From contig PWOG01000149.1 in assembly GCA_003557565.1 (NCBI GenBank), positions 1 through 19,009 on the forward strand: a stretch of DNA of 19,009 nucleotides, read 5' to 3'. Below the pieces are notes generated by a model that saw only the letters and a program-made list of their open reading frames with translations, was not told the origin of the DNA and ran no database searches. A program made the translations under genes and the position numbers. Positions 8,024-16,700 of the stretch are shown piece by piece. How positions within the stretch are numbered: position 1 is the first letter of the stretch; every line of letters starts with the position of its first letter. This DNA comes from Desulfobulbaceae bacterium (GTDB lineage Bacteria > Desulfobacterota > Desulfobulbia > Desulfobulbales > Desulfurivibrionaceae).

Positions 8024-8052
8024 TTGCGACATCGGCAAGCCGCAGGTATATA
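8024..8052 (+). promoter_or_regulatory. Candidate promoter of the ftsB-like gene
   Basis: TTGCGA (8024-8029), a 17-nt spacer and TATATA (8047-8052) resemble a sigma-70 promoter. The expected transcription start is near 8059, practically at the ATG at 8060, which would give a leaderless message. Confidence 0.4.
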
Positions 8053-8059
8053 AACTTGT

Positions 8060-8359
8060 ATGGTGCGCAGCTATCAACCCAAGAAGAGAAACCTTAACAA
8101 GTTAATGGTGCTGCCATTTTTGGCTTTAGTTGGCCTGTGGCTGCTGCTGAGTCCCTACGGGCTCTGGCAGTACACCAAAATCTCACGGGAGCTGTCGCAA
8201 CTCCAAGCGGAAAACGCTCGACTGGAAGTGACCAATCAGGACTTGCGGCAGAAAATTGAGCGCCTGAAAAACGATCCAGAATACTTGGAGGAGGTGGCCC
8301 GACGCGAACACGGCCTTATTAAGGAAAACGAACTGATTTTCGACTTCAGCAAGCACTGA
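8060..8359 (+). CDS. FtsB/DivIC-family septum formation initiator protein
   Basis: FtsB/DivIC proteins are single-pass inner-membrane proteins whose periplasmic coiled coil joins FtsL and FtsQ in the divisome. The 99-aa product fits: a basic N-terminus (QPKKRNLNK), a membrane segment at about residues 16-33, a coiled coil at about 38-70 (ISRELSQLQAENARLEVTNQ onward), and the typical ending DPEYLEEVARREHGLIKENELIF. The ATG at 8060 lacks a Shine-Dalgarno at normal distance (an AGG is 13 nt away), and the internal ATG at 8105 has none either. I keep 8060 because it retains the basic cytoplasmic tail and fits a leaderless start. The family is secure; whether it is the main FtsB of the cell is not. 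Confidence 0.85.
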   Translation: MVRSYQPKKRNLNKLMVLPFLALVGLWLLLSPYGLWQYTKISRELSQLQAENARLEVTNQDLRQKIERLKNDPEYLEEVARREHGLIKENELIFDFSKH

Positions 8360-8418
8360 TCAAGCAACCACACCGCACCGAGCACCCCCCCATACAAGAC
8401 GAGGAAAAGAGTAATCCT

Positions 8419-10056
8419 ATGGAACCGCAGTCCGTTATCAGTGCCTACCCCATCACTCTTTCCCTTGCCTTTTTGCTCGGATTTATCTCCCGACAAGCAG
8501 GATTGCCGCCGCTTGTGGGATTTCTGGTGGCAGGTTTTGTCTTCCACGGTTTCGGGCTTCAGGCCGACCCCACCATCGAAATTGTCGCCGACCTGGGAGT
8601 AACTCTGCTGCTCTTTACCATCGGTCTTAAGCTCAAGCTCAAAAACCTTGCCCGTCCGGAGGTCTGGGCCGGTGCCACAGCCCATGCCCTTATCACTGTG
8701 CTTATTTTCGGTCTGGCCCTCACCCTTTTTGCCACTATGGGCATCCAGGCCTTTGCGGGGATGGACCTGGCCGAAGCTACACTGGTCGGCTTTGCGCTCT
8801 GTTTTTCCTCCACCGTTTTTGCCGTCAAGATTCTGGAAGAAAAAGGAGAGAGTCTTTCCCTGCACGGACGCACCGCCGTTGGCATCCTGATCATGCAGGA
8901 TATCTTTGCCGTGGCTTTTCTCACCGCCTCCACCGGCCAGCTCCCCTCCCTCTGGGCCGTACCCTTGCTGGCGGTACTGGTGATAATACGTCCGGCCATC
9001 TACTATATTCTCGATAACTGCGGTCATGGCGAATTGCTGCCCATGTTCGGTCTTTTTGCCGCCCTGGCCATCGGTGTGGCATCTTTTGACCTGGTGGGTC
9101 TCAAGGACGATCTCGGGGCCCTGGCCCTGGGTATGCTGCTGGCCAACAACAAGCGGGCCTCGGAAATCTCCGACAAGCTATTCAGTCTCAAGGAGCTTTT
9201 TCTGGTGGGCTTTTTTGTCCAGATCGGTCTGGGGGGGCTGCCAGGCTGGGAAGATATCGGGCTGGCTGTTTTTTTGGTGATGCTGGTCCCCTTGAAAACA
9301 GTGCTTTTTTTCATCCTGCTCACCCGCCTTCGGCTGCGAGCCCGTTCTTCATTTCTGGCCTCGTTGAGTCTGGCCAATTACAGCGAATTCGGCCTGATTG
9401 TCGCGGCAGTGGGAGTCAGCAACGGTTGGATGGATCCCTCCTGGATGCTGATCATCGCCATTGCTCTATCCATCTCTTTCATGACCGCCGCCCCCCTTAA
9501 TCAGATGGCCCACCAACTCTACAAGCTGAGCCATAACTACCTGCAGCGCTATGAAACCGATGAACGTCATCCCGAGGAACAGCCCATCGATCTGGGCTCG
9601 GCGGTGGTCGCGATCTTCGGCATGGGCAGGGTAGGCAGCGGGGCTTACGATTTCATCAGGGGTGACTTCGGAGACTTGGTCGTGGGAGTGGAAAGCAACG
9701 CCAACAAGGTTAATGAGCATTTGACCAAGGGCCGCCGGGTGGTCCACGGTGATGCCACCGATCCCGATTTCTGGACCCGGGCCCGGCATGATAACCTGGA
9801 AATGGTACTGCTGGCCATGCCTGAACAACAAACCAACCTCTACGCATTGAAACAACTCAAGGAAGCGGGATTCAGCGGTTACATCGCCGCCCTGGCCCTG
9901 TTTCCCGATGACGCCAGGGATTTGGAAGAAGCCGGCGCCCAGGTGGCCTTCAATCTCTATGAAGAGGCCGGTGCCGGTTTCGCCGCCGAAGTTGAGCCCC
10001 TTCTGGGGGAAATGCTCGGTGGTATTCCCCGAAAAAACTGGTCCAACGAACCTTAG
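8419..10056 (+). CDS. CPA2-family cation:proton antiporter with a C-terminal RCK (TrkA-N) domain
   Basis: This inner-membrane Kef/YbaL-type exchanger moves K+ or Na+ against protons. The first ~380 of 545 residues are hydrophobic, with about 12 membrane segments, the LLFTIGLKLKLKNL motif (about 55-68), FSSTVFAVKILEEKGE (about 133-148) and MQDIFAV, a family pore motif. After a linker, residues about 393-545 hold a Rossmann fold: VVAIFGMGRVGSGAYDFI with GxGxxG, then VVGVESN and VVHGDATDPDFW, typical of TrkA-N domains that bind NAD(H) and gate transport. It begins 59 nt after the ftsB-like gene; GAGGAAAAGAG upstream gives only a loosely spaced ribosome binding site. The cation and whether glutathione adducts gate it cannot be told from sequence. 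Confidence 0.9.
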   Translation: MEPQSVISAYPITLSLAFLLGFISRQAGLPPLVGFLVAGFVFHGFGLQADPTIEIVADLGVTLLLFTIGLKLKLKNLARPEVWAGATAHALITVLIFGLALTLFATMGIQAFAGMDLAEATLVGFALCFSSTVFAVKILEEKGESLSLHGRTAVGILIMQDIFAVAFLTASTGQLPSLWAVPLLAVLVIIRPAIYYILDNCGHGELLPMFGLFAALAIGVASFDLVGLKDDLGALALGMLLANNKRASEISDKLFSLKELFLVGFFVQIGLGGLPGWEDIGLAVFLVMLVPLKTVLFFILLTRLRLRARSSFLASLSLANYSEFGLIVAAVGVSNGWMDPSWMLIIAIALSISFMTAAPLNQMAHQLYKLSHNYLQRYETDERHPEEQPIDLGSAVVAIFGMGRVGSGAYDFIRGDFGDLVVGVESNANKVNEHLTKGRRVVHGDATDPDFWTRARHDNLEMVLLAMPEQQTNLYALKQLKEAGFSGYIAALALFPDDARDLEEAGAQVAFNLYEEAGAGFAAEVEPLLGEMLGGIPRKNWSNEP

Positions 10057-10226
10057 TGGCCCCTCAATAGCCACCATGTATGGAAATAGATTGAACCAGG
10101 CAAAAAAAGCTGAGTGCTAGACGTTCTAAGCCGTTGTTGCAATTTTACGCAACTGCCAACCTAGATACTAAGCCAGGGCTGTACCTAAACTTCCAGAAAT
10201 ATAACATAGGCACGGGAATACTCAGC
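10057..10226. other. AT-richer spacer between antiporter and MscS genes
   Basis: These 170 nt look less GC-rich than the genes on either side. The mscS frame is open back to a TTG at 10134, but the residues this would add resemble nothing in the family, so I treat it as noncoding. It holds a short hairpin, GTGGC/GCCAC, at 10056-10074 without a U-tract, and GTTGC/GCAAC arms around an 8-nt loop near 10136-10153. Nothing else was recognised. Confidence 0.4.
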
Positions 10227-11501
10227 ATGGACGGGTTTTATCGCTTTTTCGAAAATATCGCCCACTGGAGCCTGCAAGCCGACAGCTGGTGGCAACTGGC
10301 CGTCATTATTCCGGCCCTGATCGCCTCTTTGGTGATTCAGCGAGGTCTCAAGCACTGGCTGACACTTCACGGGGCCGGGGATGGCGAGGGGTTCCGGCAC
10401 CTGGCCCAGCGTTCCGCCATGCGGATCAGCTGGCCCTTGAGTTTGCTGTTTTTCGTCCTGATCGGTCGAGAAATCCTGGATTTTCAGGGGTACCCCCACA
10501 CCCTGCTGGATCTTGCCGTTCCGCTGCTGCTCTCCCTGGCCCTGATCCGGATCCTGCTTTACATGCTGCGCAAGGGTTTCGCCCCGGGCCCGACCTTGAA
10601 GGCCGGAGAAAACATCATCGCCACCGGCATCTGGCTGTTGGTCGGCTTGCATCTGCTGGGCTGGCTGCCGGCGGTAAGGGGCGGGCTTGATGCCCTTGCC
10701 ATCCGGGTTGGCGACACCCGGGTTTCTCTGCTCTCGGCCCTGGAACTGACCATGCTGCTGGCCCTGGCCATCGTGGTGGCGGTCTGGCTTTCCGGCCTGA
10801 TCGAGCAGCGGGTCAGGACACTGCGCTATTTCAGTTCCACCATGCAAGTGGGGCTGGCCAAGTTCGCCAAATTTTTTCTGATCACCGTTGCCCTGCTGCT
10901 TTCCTTGAACCTGGTGGGGATCGACCTGACCGCTTTCACCGTATTCGGCGGAGCCCTGGGGGTCGGGCTGGGTTTTGGCCTGCAACGAATAGCCTCCAAC
11001 TTCATCAGCGGCTTCATCCTGATCATGGACCGCTCGATTAAACCCGGGGATGTCATCACCATCGACGATAAATACGGCTGGGTGGAAGAATTGCGGGCCC
11101 GTTACATCGTGGTCCGCAACCGGGACGGGGTCGATACCCTGATTCCCAATGAAAACCTGATTACCAACCAGGTGATCAACTGGAGTTATGGCGACCGCAA
11201 TGTCCGGCTCAAGCTGCCGGTGCAAATAAGCTATGACGACGACCCCGAAGAGGCCATGGCGCTGATGCTTAAAGCGGCCTCTTCTTCCCCCCGGGTGCTG
11301 AGCGACCCCGCCCCCATGGTCCGGCTGCTGAACTTTGCCGACAGCGGCATCGCCCTGGAACTGCGGGTATGGATCGGCGATCCGGAGGCGGGGTCCGGCG
11401 GGGTACGCTCGGAGGTAAACCTGGCCATCTGGAAAGCTTTCAAAGAGGCCGGGATCACCATTCCCTATCCCCAGCGTGATGTGCACTTTAAAAATCCGTA
11501 A
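10227..11501 (+). CDS. MscS-family mechanosensitive ion channel
   Basis: This inner-membrane channel opens under membrane tension to release solutes after hypo-osmotic shock. The 424-aa product begins at ATG 10227, with GGGAA 8 nt upstream as a weak ribosome binding site. There are about five hydrophobic segments before the pore helix. The pore and its exit read FGGALGVGLGFGLQRIASNF followed by ISGFILIMDRSIKPGDVI, the MscS signature rich in Gly and Ala. The beta domain has GWVEELRARYIVVRNRDG and LIPNENLITNQVINWS, and the chain ends with GITIPYPQRDVHF, as in the family. It is longer than E. coli MscS (286 aa) because of extra N-terminal membrane helices. The antiporter upstream also handles ions. 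Confidence 0.93.
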   Translation: MDGFYRFFENIAHWSLQADSWWQLAVIIPALIASLVIQRGLKHWLTLHGAGDGEGFRHLAQRSAMRISWPLSLLFFVLIGREILDFQGYPHTLLDLAVPLLLSLALIRILLYMLRKGFAPGPTLKAGENIIATGIWLLVGLHLLGWLPAVRGGLDALAIRVGDTRVSLLSALELTMLLALAIVVAVWLSGLIEQRVRTLRYFSSTMQVGLAKFAKFFLITVALLLSLNLVGIDLTAFTVFGGALGVGLGFGLQRIASNFISGFILIMDRSIKPGDVITIDDKYGWVEELRARYIVVRNRDGVDTLIPNENLITNQVINWSYGDRNVRLKLPVQISYDDDPEEAMALMLKAASSSPRVLSDPAPMVRLLNFADSGIALELRVWIGDPEAGSGGVRSEVNLAIWKAFKEAGITIPYPQRDVHFKNP

Positions 11502-11570
11502 GCGGCTTATGTGGTGAGCCGAACAGCACCCCGTTATTTCATCCAGAAAATTTCCACCCTGATTTAATAC

Positions 11571-11575
11571 AGGAG
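11571..11575 (+). promoter_or_regulatory. Ribosome binding site of the four-cysteine small protein
   Basis: AGGAG lies 8 nt before the ATG at 11584. Such a good site supports translation of the short gene that follows. Confidence 0.7.
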
Positions 11576-11583
11576 TTGTTCAC

Positions 11584-11775
11584 ATGACTTTTCATTGCCG
11601 CAACTACGATCTCAACCTGGACCAGTGCCGCAAACTCCACGACGACTGCATCCCCGGTCGCCGGGGCTGTGTGCTGGAAGGAAGGGTCAAACTCAGCGAG
11701 GAGCTGGAACAACGCCTGACCATCCTGGAGGCAAAAAAAGCCGGCAAACCGCCCGGGTCCCCAAAAACATCCTGA
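11584..11775 (+). CDS. Small four-cysteine protein of unknown function
   Basis: The 63-aa product has cysteines at residues 5, 15, 22 and 29 (C-x9-C-x6-C-x6-C) in the segment HCRNYDLNLDQC, then DCIPGRRGCVLEG, followed by a charged helix (about 36-53) and a Gly/Pro-rich tail. Four spaced cysteines in a short soluble protein suggest a bound metal or a small iron-sulfur site, but I do not recognise a named family. An excellent AGGAG at 8-nt spacing and codon use like its neighbours support it as a real gene. It lies 82 nt after mscS and 135 nt before the tetR start. No signal peptide is visible. Confidence 0.72.
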   Translation: MTFHCRNYDLNLDQCRKLHDDCIPGRRGCVLEGRVKLSEELEQRLTILEAKKAGKPPGSPKTS

Positions 11776-11819
11776 CCCGAAAGTTTCACCATTATAACCC
11801 GGTTCAACGAATATTTTCC

Positions 11820-11850
11820 TTGACGTGGCAACAGTTACGGATAACGATAT
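11820..11850 (+). promoter_or_regulatory. Candidate promoter of the tetR-efflux cassette
   Basis: TTGACG at 11820-11825 is a good -35. The -10 is uncertain: TAACGA (11842-11847, 16-nt spacer) or CGATAT (11845-11850, 19-nt spacer). The palindromic operator begins 10-13 nt downstream and would cover the start of transcription. Confidence 0.5.
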
Positions 11851-11859
11851 GCCACTTAT

Positions 11860-11879
11860 CGGAGTGAACGTTCACTCCG
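11860..11879. promoter_or_regulatory. TetR-type operator, perfect 20-bp palindrome
   Basis: CGGAGTGAACGTTCACTCCG is a perfect 20-bp palindrome centred between 11869 and 11870, 31 nt upstream of the tetR start. A TGAAC-GTTCA core is typical of operators of AcrR-like TetR repressors. Its place just after the candidate promoter fits autorepression. Confidence 0.85.
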
Positions 11880-11910
11880 CAACTAATGCCAGCATTCCAG
11901 GAGAACAATC

Positions 11911-12498
11911 GTGGCGAAAATCGATGCCGAAAAAGGCAAACGGGAGCTGATCATGTCTGCCGCCCTGGAGCTTTTTGCCCAGCGGGGATTTCACGGCGCT
12001 CCCACTTCCGCCATTGCCCGGAATGCGGGGATTGGAGTCGGCACCATTTATCGTTATTTCAAGGACAAGGACACTTTGATCCATGAACTTTTCCAGGAAT
12101 TGCACCAGCGCTATCAGCAGCAGGTCCTGGCCGGCCATGATCCCGATGCCTCTCTGTCCCGTCGTTTTCACCAGGTCTTCGGCGATCTGCTGCGGATGTT
12201 TATCAAACACCCGGCGGAATTCCGCTTCATGGAGCTTTACTACTATTCGCCCTACGCCACTTCCGCCACATCCCGTCTGCCACGGGATGACGGCATTATC
12301 TATGACATTCTGCGGGAGATCCGGGAACAGGGAATCAGCAAGGATGTCCCCATGAAGGTGCTGGAAGCCATGGCCTGGGGGCCGGTGGTGGCCCTGGCCA
12401 AAGAGCACAGTAACCGTAATCTGGTGGTGACGGAAGAAATCATCAGCCTGACCATCCAGGCCGCTTGGGACGCCCTGCGACACCATGGAAAACAATGA
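11911..12498 (+). CDS. TetR/AcrR-family transcriptional repressor of the efflux cassette
   Basis: The 195-aa product has an N-terminal TetR helix-turn-helix: IMSAALELFAQRGFHGAPTS (about 14-33) followed by IARNAGIGVGTIYRYFKDKDTLI. The C-terminal part is the variable ligand and dimerisation domain, with many aromatic residues around MELYYYSPYA. The start is a GTG at 11911, supported by AGGAG at 11899-11903 with a 7-nt spacer. It lies directly upstream of, and in the same direction as, the adaptor, RND and outer-membrane-factor genes, like acrR- or nalC-type local regulators. It probably binds the palindrome at 11860-11879 and releases it when a pump substrate binds. The inducer cannot be inferred. 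Confidence 0.93.
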   Translation: MAKIDAEKGKRELIMSAALELFAQRGFHGAPTSAIARNAGIGVGTIYRYFKDKDTLIHELFQELHQRYQQQVLAGHDPDASLSRRFHQVFGDLLRMFIKHPAEFRFMELYYYSPYATSATSRLPRDDGIIYDILREIREQGISKDVPMKVLEAMAWGPVVALAKEHSNRNLVVTEEIISLTIQAAWDALRHHGKQ

Positions 12499-12574
12499 TC
12501 CGGCAGTAACCATTTACAGCTTAAATAAATCCATAAATTGTATGGCCACGATCAATGGTTGGCAAGTCAACAAT

Positions 12575-12578
12575 GGAG
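12575..12578 (+). promoter_or_regulatory. Ribosome binding site fixing the adaptor start
   Basis: GGAG lies 6 nt before ATG 12585. Two earlier in-frame ATGs (12555 and 12573) lack such a site, and only the 12585 start gives a normal lipoprotein signal. Confidence 0.7.
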
Positions 12579-12584
12579 ACCACC

Positions 12585-13781
12585 ATGAGTTCTAACCAAA
12601 AAACCAGACGACCCCGGCAGTTATATCGCCAGGCGGGTCCGCTGTTCATCTTCTTGCTTTCCCTGTCGCTGACGGCCTGCGGGCCCGCCGAGCAGGGCAA
12701 TGACCAGCAGCGGCCGCCGGCACCGGTCACTACCATGGCAGTGAACCCGGAGAATGTCCTGATCGAAAGCGAGTATCCTGCCCGGGTGCATGGTTCCCGG
12801 GAGGTGCAAGTACGGGCCCGGGTGGGCGGCCTCCTGGAAAAGCGGCTTTATCGGGAAGGCCAGATGGTGGCCAAGGATGACCCGCTTTTTCAGATCGACC
12901 CGGAACCCTACCAAATCGCCTGGCGTCAGTCCCAGGCGGAACGGGCCAACGCCGCGGCCAGCCTTGAGCAGGCCAACCGGGAATGGCGGCGCGTTGAAGG
13001 GCTGTACCGGGATGATGCCATCAGTGCCCGGGAACGGGACCAGGCCCTGGCCAACCGCGAGCTGGCCGAAGCTCGCCTGGCTCTGGCCGAGGCATTGGTG
13101 GCCGACGCCCGCCGAAATTTGCGCTACACTGAAGTAACCGCCCCCATCGGCGGGATAACCGACCGGGAAGCCTTTTCCGAAGGCAATTTGCTCGAACAGG
13201 GTACTCTGCTTACCAACATCACCCAACTGGACCCGGTCCATGTCCGCTTCGCCCTGCCCGAGAACGACGCGGCGGCGCAAAGGCTGGGCCGGGAAATTTT
13301 AAACCACTCTGCAGACGGCGAACCAAGTGCCGAGGAAAGTATTGAAGTCGTTGTGCTGCTGCCCGACGGCACCAGGCACCGGCAAACCGGCAGACTTGAT
13401 TTTACCGCCGGCACCATCGACCCGCGAACCGGTACGGTCTCCGCCCGGGCGGTGTTTGCCAATCCCGATTACCGCTTGATTCCCGGTCAGTTCGTCCGCC
13501 TCAGGATGGTTCTGGAAAGCCTGGAAGGTGTATTTCTGATCCCCCCCGAGGCCGTCGGCAGCGGCCGCAACGGCCCCCGGGTGTTTGTCATCGACGAGGA
13601 CAACCTGGCCCGCTCCAGGGATGTTGAACTGGGGCCGGTAATCGAAAACGGCCAGGTCATACTGGGCGGCCTGAGCGCGGGTGAGAAGCTGGTGGTCAAC
13701 GGCCAGGTGGCTCTCGCCGACGGAATGCCGGTTGACCCCACAGCAGCCGATCAGGAAACAGCGGAGCCGGCGGAGGATTAG
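12585..13781 (+). CDS. RND efflux periplasmic adaptor (membrane fusion protein), lipoprotein
   Basis: This AcrA/MexA-like protein links the RND pump to the outer-membrane channel. The 398-aa product has a basic N-terminus, a hydrophobic stretch (about 19-29) and lipobox LTAC with Cys32, so it should be cleaved, lipidated and membrane-anchored. Next come the beta-barrel and lipoyl halves: EYPARVHGSREVQVRARVGG with KRLYREGQMVAKDDPLFQID, a coiled-coil hairpin (about 110-180), the second lipoyl half RYTEVTAPIGGITDREAFSEGNLL, then LDPVHVRFALPE and a C-terminal domain with SAGEKLVVNGQVALADGMPV. The RND gene begins 2 nt after the stop, with its ribosome binding site inside this gene, so the two are translationally coupled. 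Confidence 0.95.
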   Translation: MSSNQKTRRPRQLYRQAGPLFIFLLSLSLTACGPAEQGNDQQRPPAPVTTMAVNPENVLIESEYPARVHGSREVQVRARVGGLLEKRLYREGQMVAKDDPLFQIDPEPYQIAWRQSQAERANAAASLEQANREWRRVEGLYRDDAISARERDQALANRELAEARLALAEALVADARRNLRYTEVTAPIGGITDREAFSEGNLLEQGTLLTNITQLDPVHVRFALPENDAAAQRLGREILNHSADGEPSAEESIEVVVLLPDGTRHRQTGRLDFTAGTIDPRTGTVSARAVFANPDYRLIPGQFVRLRMVLESLEGVFLIPPEAVGSGRNGPRVFVIDEDNLARSRDVELGPVIENGQVILGGLSAGEKLVVNGQVALADGMPVDPTAADQETAEPAED

Positions 13782-13783
13782 GC

Positions 13784-16700
13784 ATGTTTCGTTTTTTCAT
13801 TGAGCGGCCGATCTTCGCCTCGGTTATTTCGATTGTCATCATTCTGGCCGGCACGGTGGCCCTGCGGACCCTGCCCGTGGAACAGTACCCCGACGTGGTC
13901 CCCCCTCAGGTGGTGGTCCAGGCGGTATACCCCGGAGCCGACGCCGAAGCCCTGGCTGATTCGGTGGCCGCTCCCCTGGAGCAGGAAATCAACGGGGTGG
14001 ACGACATGATTTATCTGGAGTCCACCAGTAGCGACGCCGGCTCCCTGATGATCACCGTTTCCTTTGAGATGGGCACGGATCCTGATCAGGCGGCGATCAA
14101 TGTTAACAACCGGGTACAGGCGGCCCTCCCCCGCCTGCCCCAAAGGGTTCGCGACCTGGGAGTCCGGGTAGAGGCACGTTCCCCCAATATCCTGATGGTC
14201 GGGGTGCTCACCTCCCCGGAGGGTCATTACGACACCCTGCACCTGAGCAATTACGCTCTGCTCAACGTAATCGACGAACTGGTACGGTTGCCGGGAGTAG
14301 GGGAAGCATCCCTGTTTGTCAGCCAGGATTACGCCATGCGGATCTGGCTGCAGCCGGATAAGCTGGAACAATACGGCCTGACCACCAGCGACCTGGCCGC
14401 CGTCCTGCGGGAACAGAACGCCCAGTTTGCCGCCGGTCAGATCGGGGCCGAACCGGCTCCCAAGGAGCAGGCCTTTACCTATACCGTAACCACTGGCGGC
14501 CAGTTGACCACCCCGGAGGAATTTGAGCAGGTCATAGTCCACACCGGAGAGGATGGAGCCACCCTGCGCCTGGGAGATGTGGCCCGGATTGAACTGGGCT
14601 CCGAGCGCTACGATTTTTCCGCCGCCTATGGCGGCCAGCCCACCGTGCCCATCGGGATTTATCTCCAGCCCGGGGCCAACGCCCTGGCCACGGCTGAAAA
14701 CGTTAGGGAAACCCTGGAGGAGATCAGCCGGCGCTTCCCGGAAGGGATCGATTACACCATTCCCTACGACACCACCGAATTTGTCGAAATTTCCATCCAG
14801 GAGGTGATTAAAACCATTCTGTTCGCCTCCGTCCTGGTTATTCTGGTAACCTTTCTCTTTCTCCAGCGCTTTCGAGCCACCATGATCCCGGTGGCGGCGA
14901 TTCCCGTCTCCCTCATCGGAACCTTTGCCGGGATGCAGCTCTTTGGTTTTTCCGTCAACCTGCTGACCCTTTTCGGCCTGGTTCTGTCCATCGGTATTGT
15001 GGTGGACAACGCCATCATCGTCATGGAAAATGTGGAAAGACTGATGGCGGAAAAGGGACTCAAGGCCAAGGAGGCGGCCTTTGCCACCATGGATCAGGTA
15101 GCCGGTGCGGTGGTGGCCTCTACCCTGGTACTGGTGGCGGTCTTTGCCCCGGTGGCTTTTTTGGGTGGGCTCACCGGGGAACTTTACCGCCAGTTCGCGG
15201 TTACCATTGCCGTGTCGGTGGTGGTTTCCGGGGTGGTGGCCCTGACCCTGACCCCGGCCATGTGCGCCATGCTCCTGGACAAACAGAGGCAAACGGTACT
15301 GGCGCCCTTCCGGATGTTCAACCGGGTTTTTGAGTATCTGACCAACTTTTTCGTGGTCAGTGCCGGTTTTTTGATCCGTCGCCGGATCCTGGGGGTGGCG
15401 CTGTTTGTCACCCTGCTGGTAGTGACCGCGTTAACCATGCAGCGACTGCCTTCGGGCCTGCTCCCCCAGGAGGATCAAGGGGTGGCCCTGGTGGTGGCCC
15501 AACTGCCGCCCGCTTCTTCTCTGAACCGAACCAACGAGGTCAGGGACACCCTTAACCAGCACCTGCTGGCCCAGGAGGAAATCAGCGAGTTTACAGGTTT
15601 GGCCGGCTTTGATATCCTGGCCATGTCGCTGCGGACCAACGCCATGGTCGGCTTTGCCAACCTCACCGACTGGTCCGAGCGCCGGGCTCCCCAACAGCAT
15701 GCCTCGGCAATTGCTCAGCGGATCATGGGCATGGGCTTTGGCATTCAGGAGGCCAACATCTTTGCCTTTATCCCACCGCCGATCCAGGGGATGTCTTTGA
15801 CCGGTGGGGTGGAAGGATATCTGCAGGTGCGGGGAGAAGTCTCGCCCGGAGAAATAGAGGCCCTGGCCCAGCAGGTGGTACAGGAGGCCAACCAGCGTCC
15901 GGAACTGATCAATGCCCGCACCACCCTGGACGCCGGGATACCACGTTACCGGGCCAGGGTGGACCGGGAAAAGGCCAAGGCCCTGGGAGTGCCGATCAAC
16001 AGCATCTTCGAGGCCATGCAAAGCACCTTTGGTTCGCTTTATGTAAATGATTTCAGCTACATGGGAAGATTGTGGCAAGTCAACATGCAGGCCGAAGGCA
16101 AGTACCGCAGCCAGCCCGAAGATCTTCGCCACGTCTTTGTTCGTTCAAGCGCGGGTGAAATGATACCGCTGAATTCACTGCTGCAGCTGGAGCGGACCAG
16201 CGGCGCGGACATCATCAACCGGTTTGACCTGTTTCCGGCCGCCAAGCTCATGGCCGATCCGGCTCCGGGGTTTACCTCGGGCGAAGCCAAGGAAGCCATG
16301 GAGGCCGTGGTGGCCGGCCTTGGTGAGCAAAACACGGCATACGATACCCTGCTGGGATGGATCGGCGAGGCCTACCAGCTGGAGGTGGCGTCCGGGGCCG
16401 GAGGTGCGGCCTTTGGCCTGGGGCTGCTGATGGTCTTTTTAATTCTGGCCGCCCAGTATGAACGCTGGACCCTGCCCCTGGCGGTGGCCACCGCAGTTCC
16501 CATCGGGGTTTTCGGGGCGGTCATGGCCGCCCTGCTGCGGGGTTTTCCCAACGACATCTATTTCCAGGTGGGGCTGCTGGTATTAATCGGCCTGGCCGCT
16601 AAAAACGCCATCCTCATTGTCGAGTTCGCCGCCCAGAACCGCCGTGAAGGCATGATCCCCGGCGAAGCGGCAATGGCCGCCGCCCGCCAACGGTTCCGGG

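Larger units (their letters stand above)
7778..8059. other. Divergent intergenic region between the PII-like gene and the ftsB-like gene
   Basis: This 282-nt gap has no credible ORF. For the minus strand, TTGGAT (7887-7882) and TAAACT (7863-7858) with an 18-nt spacer make a weak promoter candidate for the PII-like gene. For the plus strand see the promoter at 8024-8052. A 15-bp palindrome lies at 8003-8017. Confidence 0.5.

Noticed and set aside
10185..11486. Open frame of 433 codons on the minus strand
   Set aside because: It is antisense to the MscS channel, with the same low-complexity composition and no motifs.
13778..15292. Long open frame of 504 codons on the minus strand
   Set aside because: It is antisense to the well-supported RND transporter. 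Gln/Gly/His-rich composition is typical of the reverse frame of GC-rich genes, and no family motif is visible.
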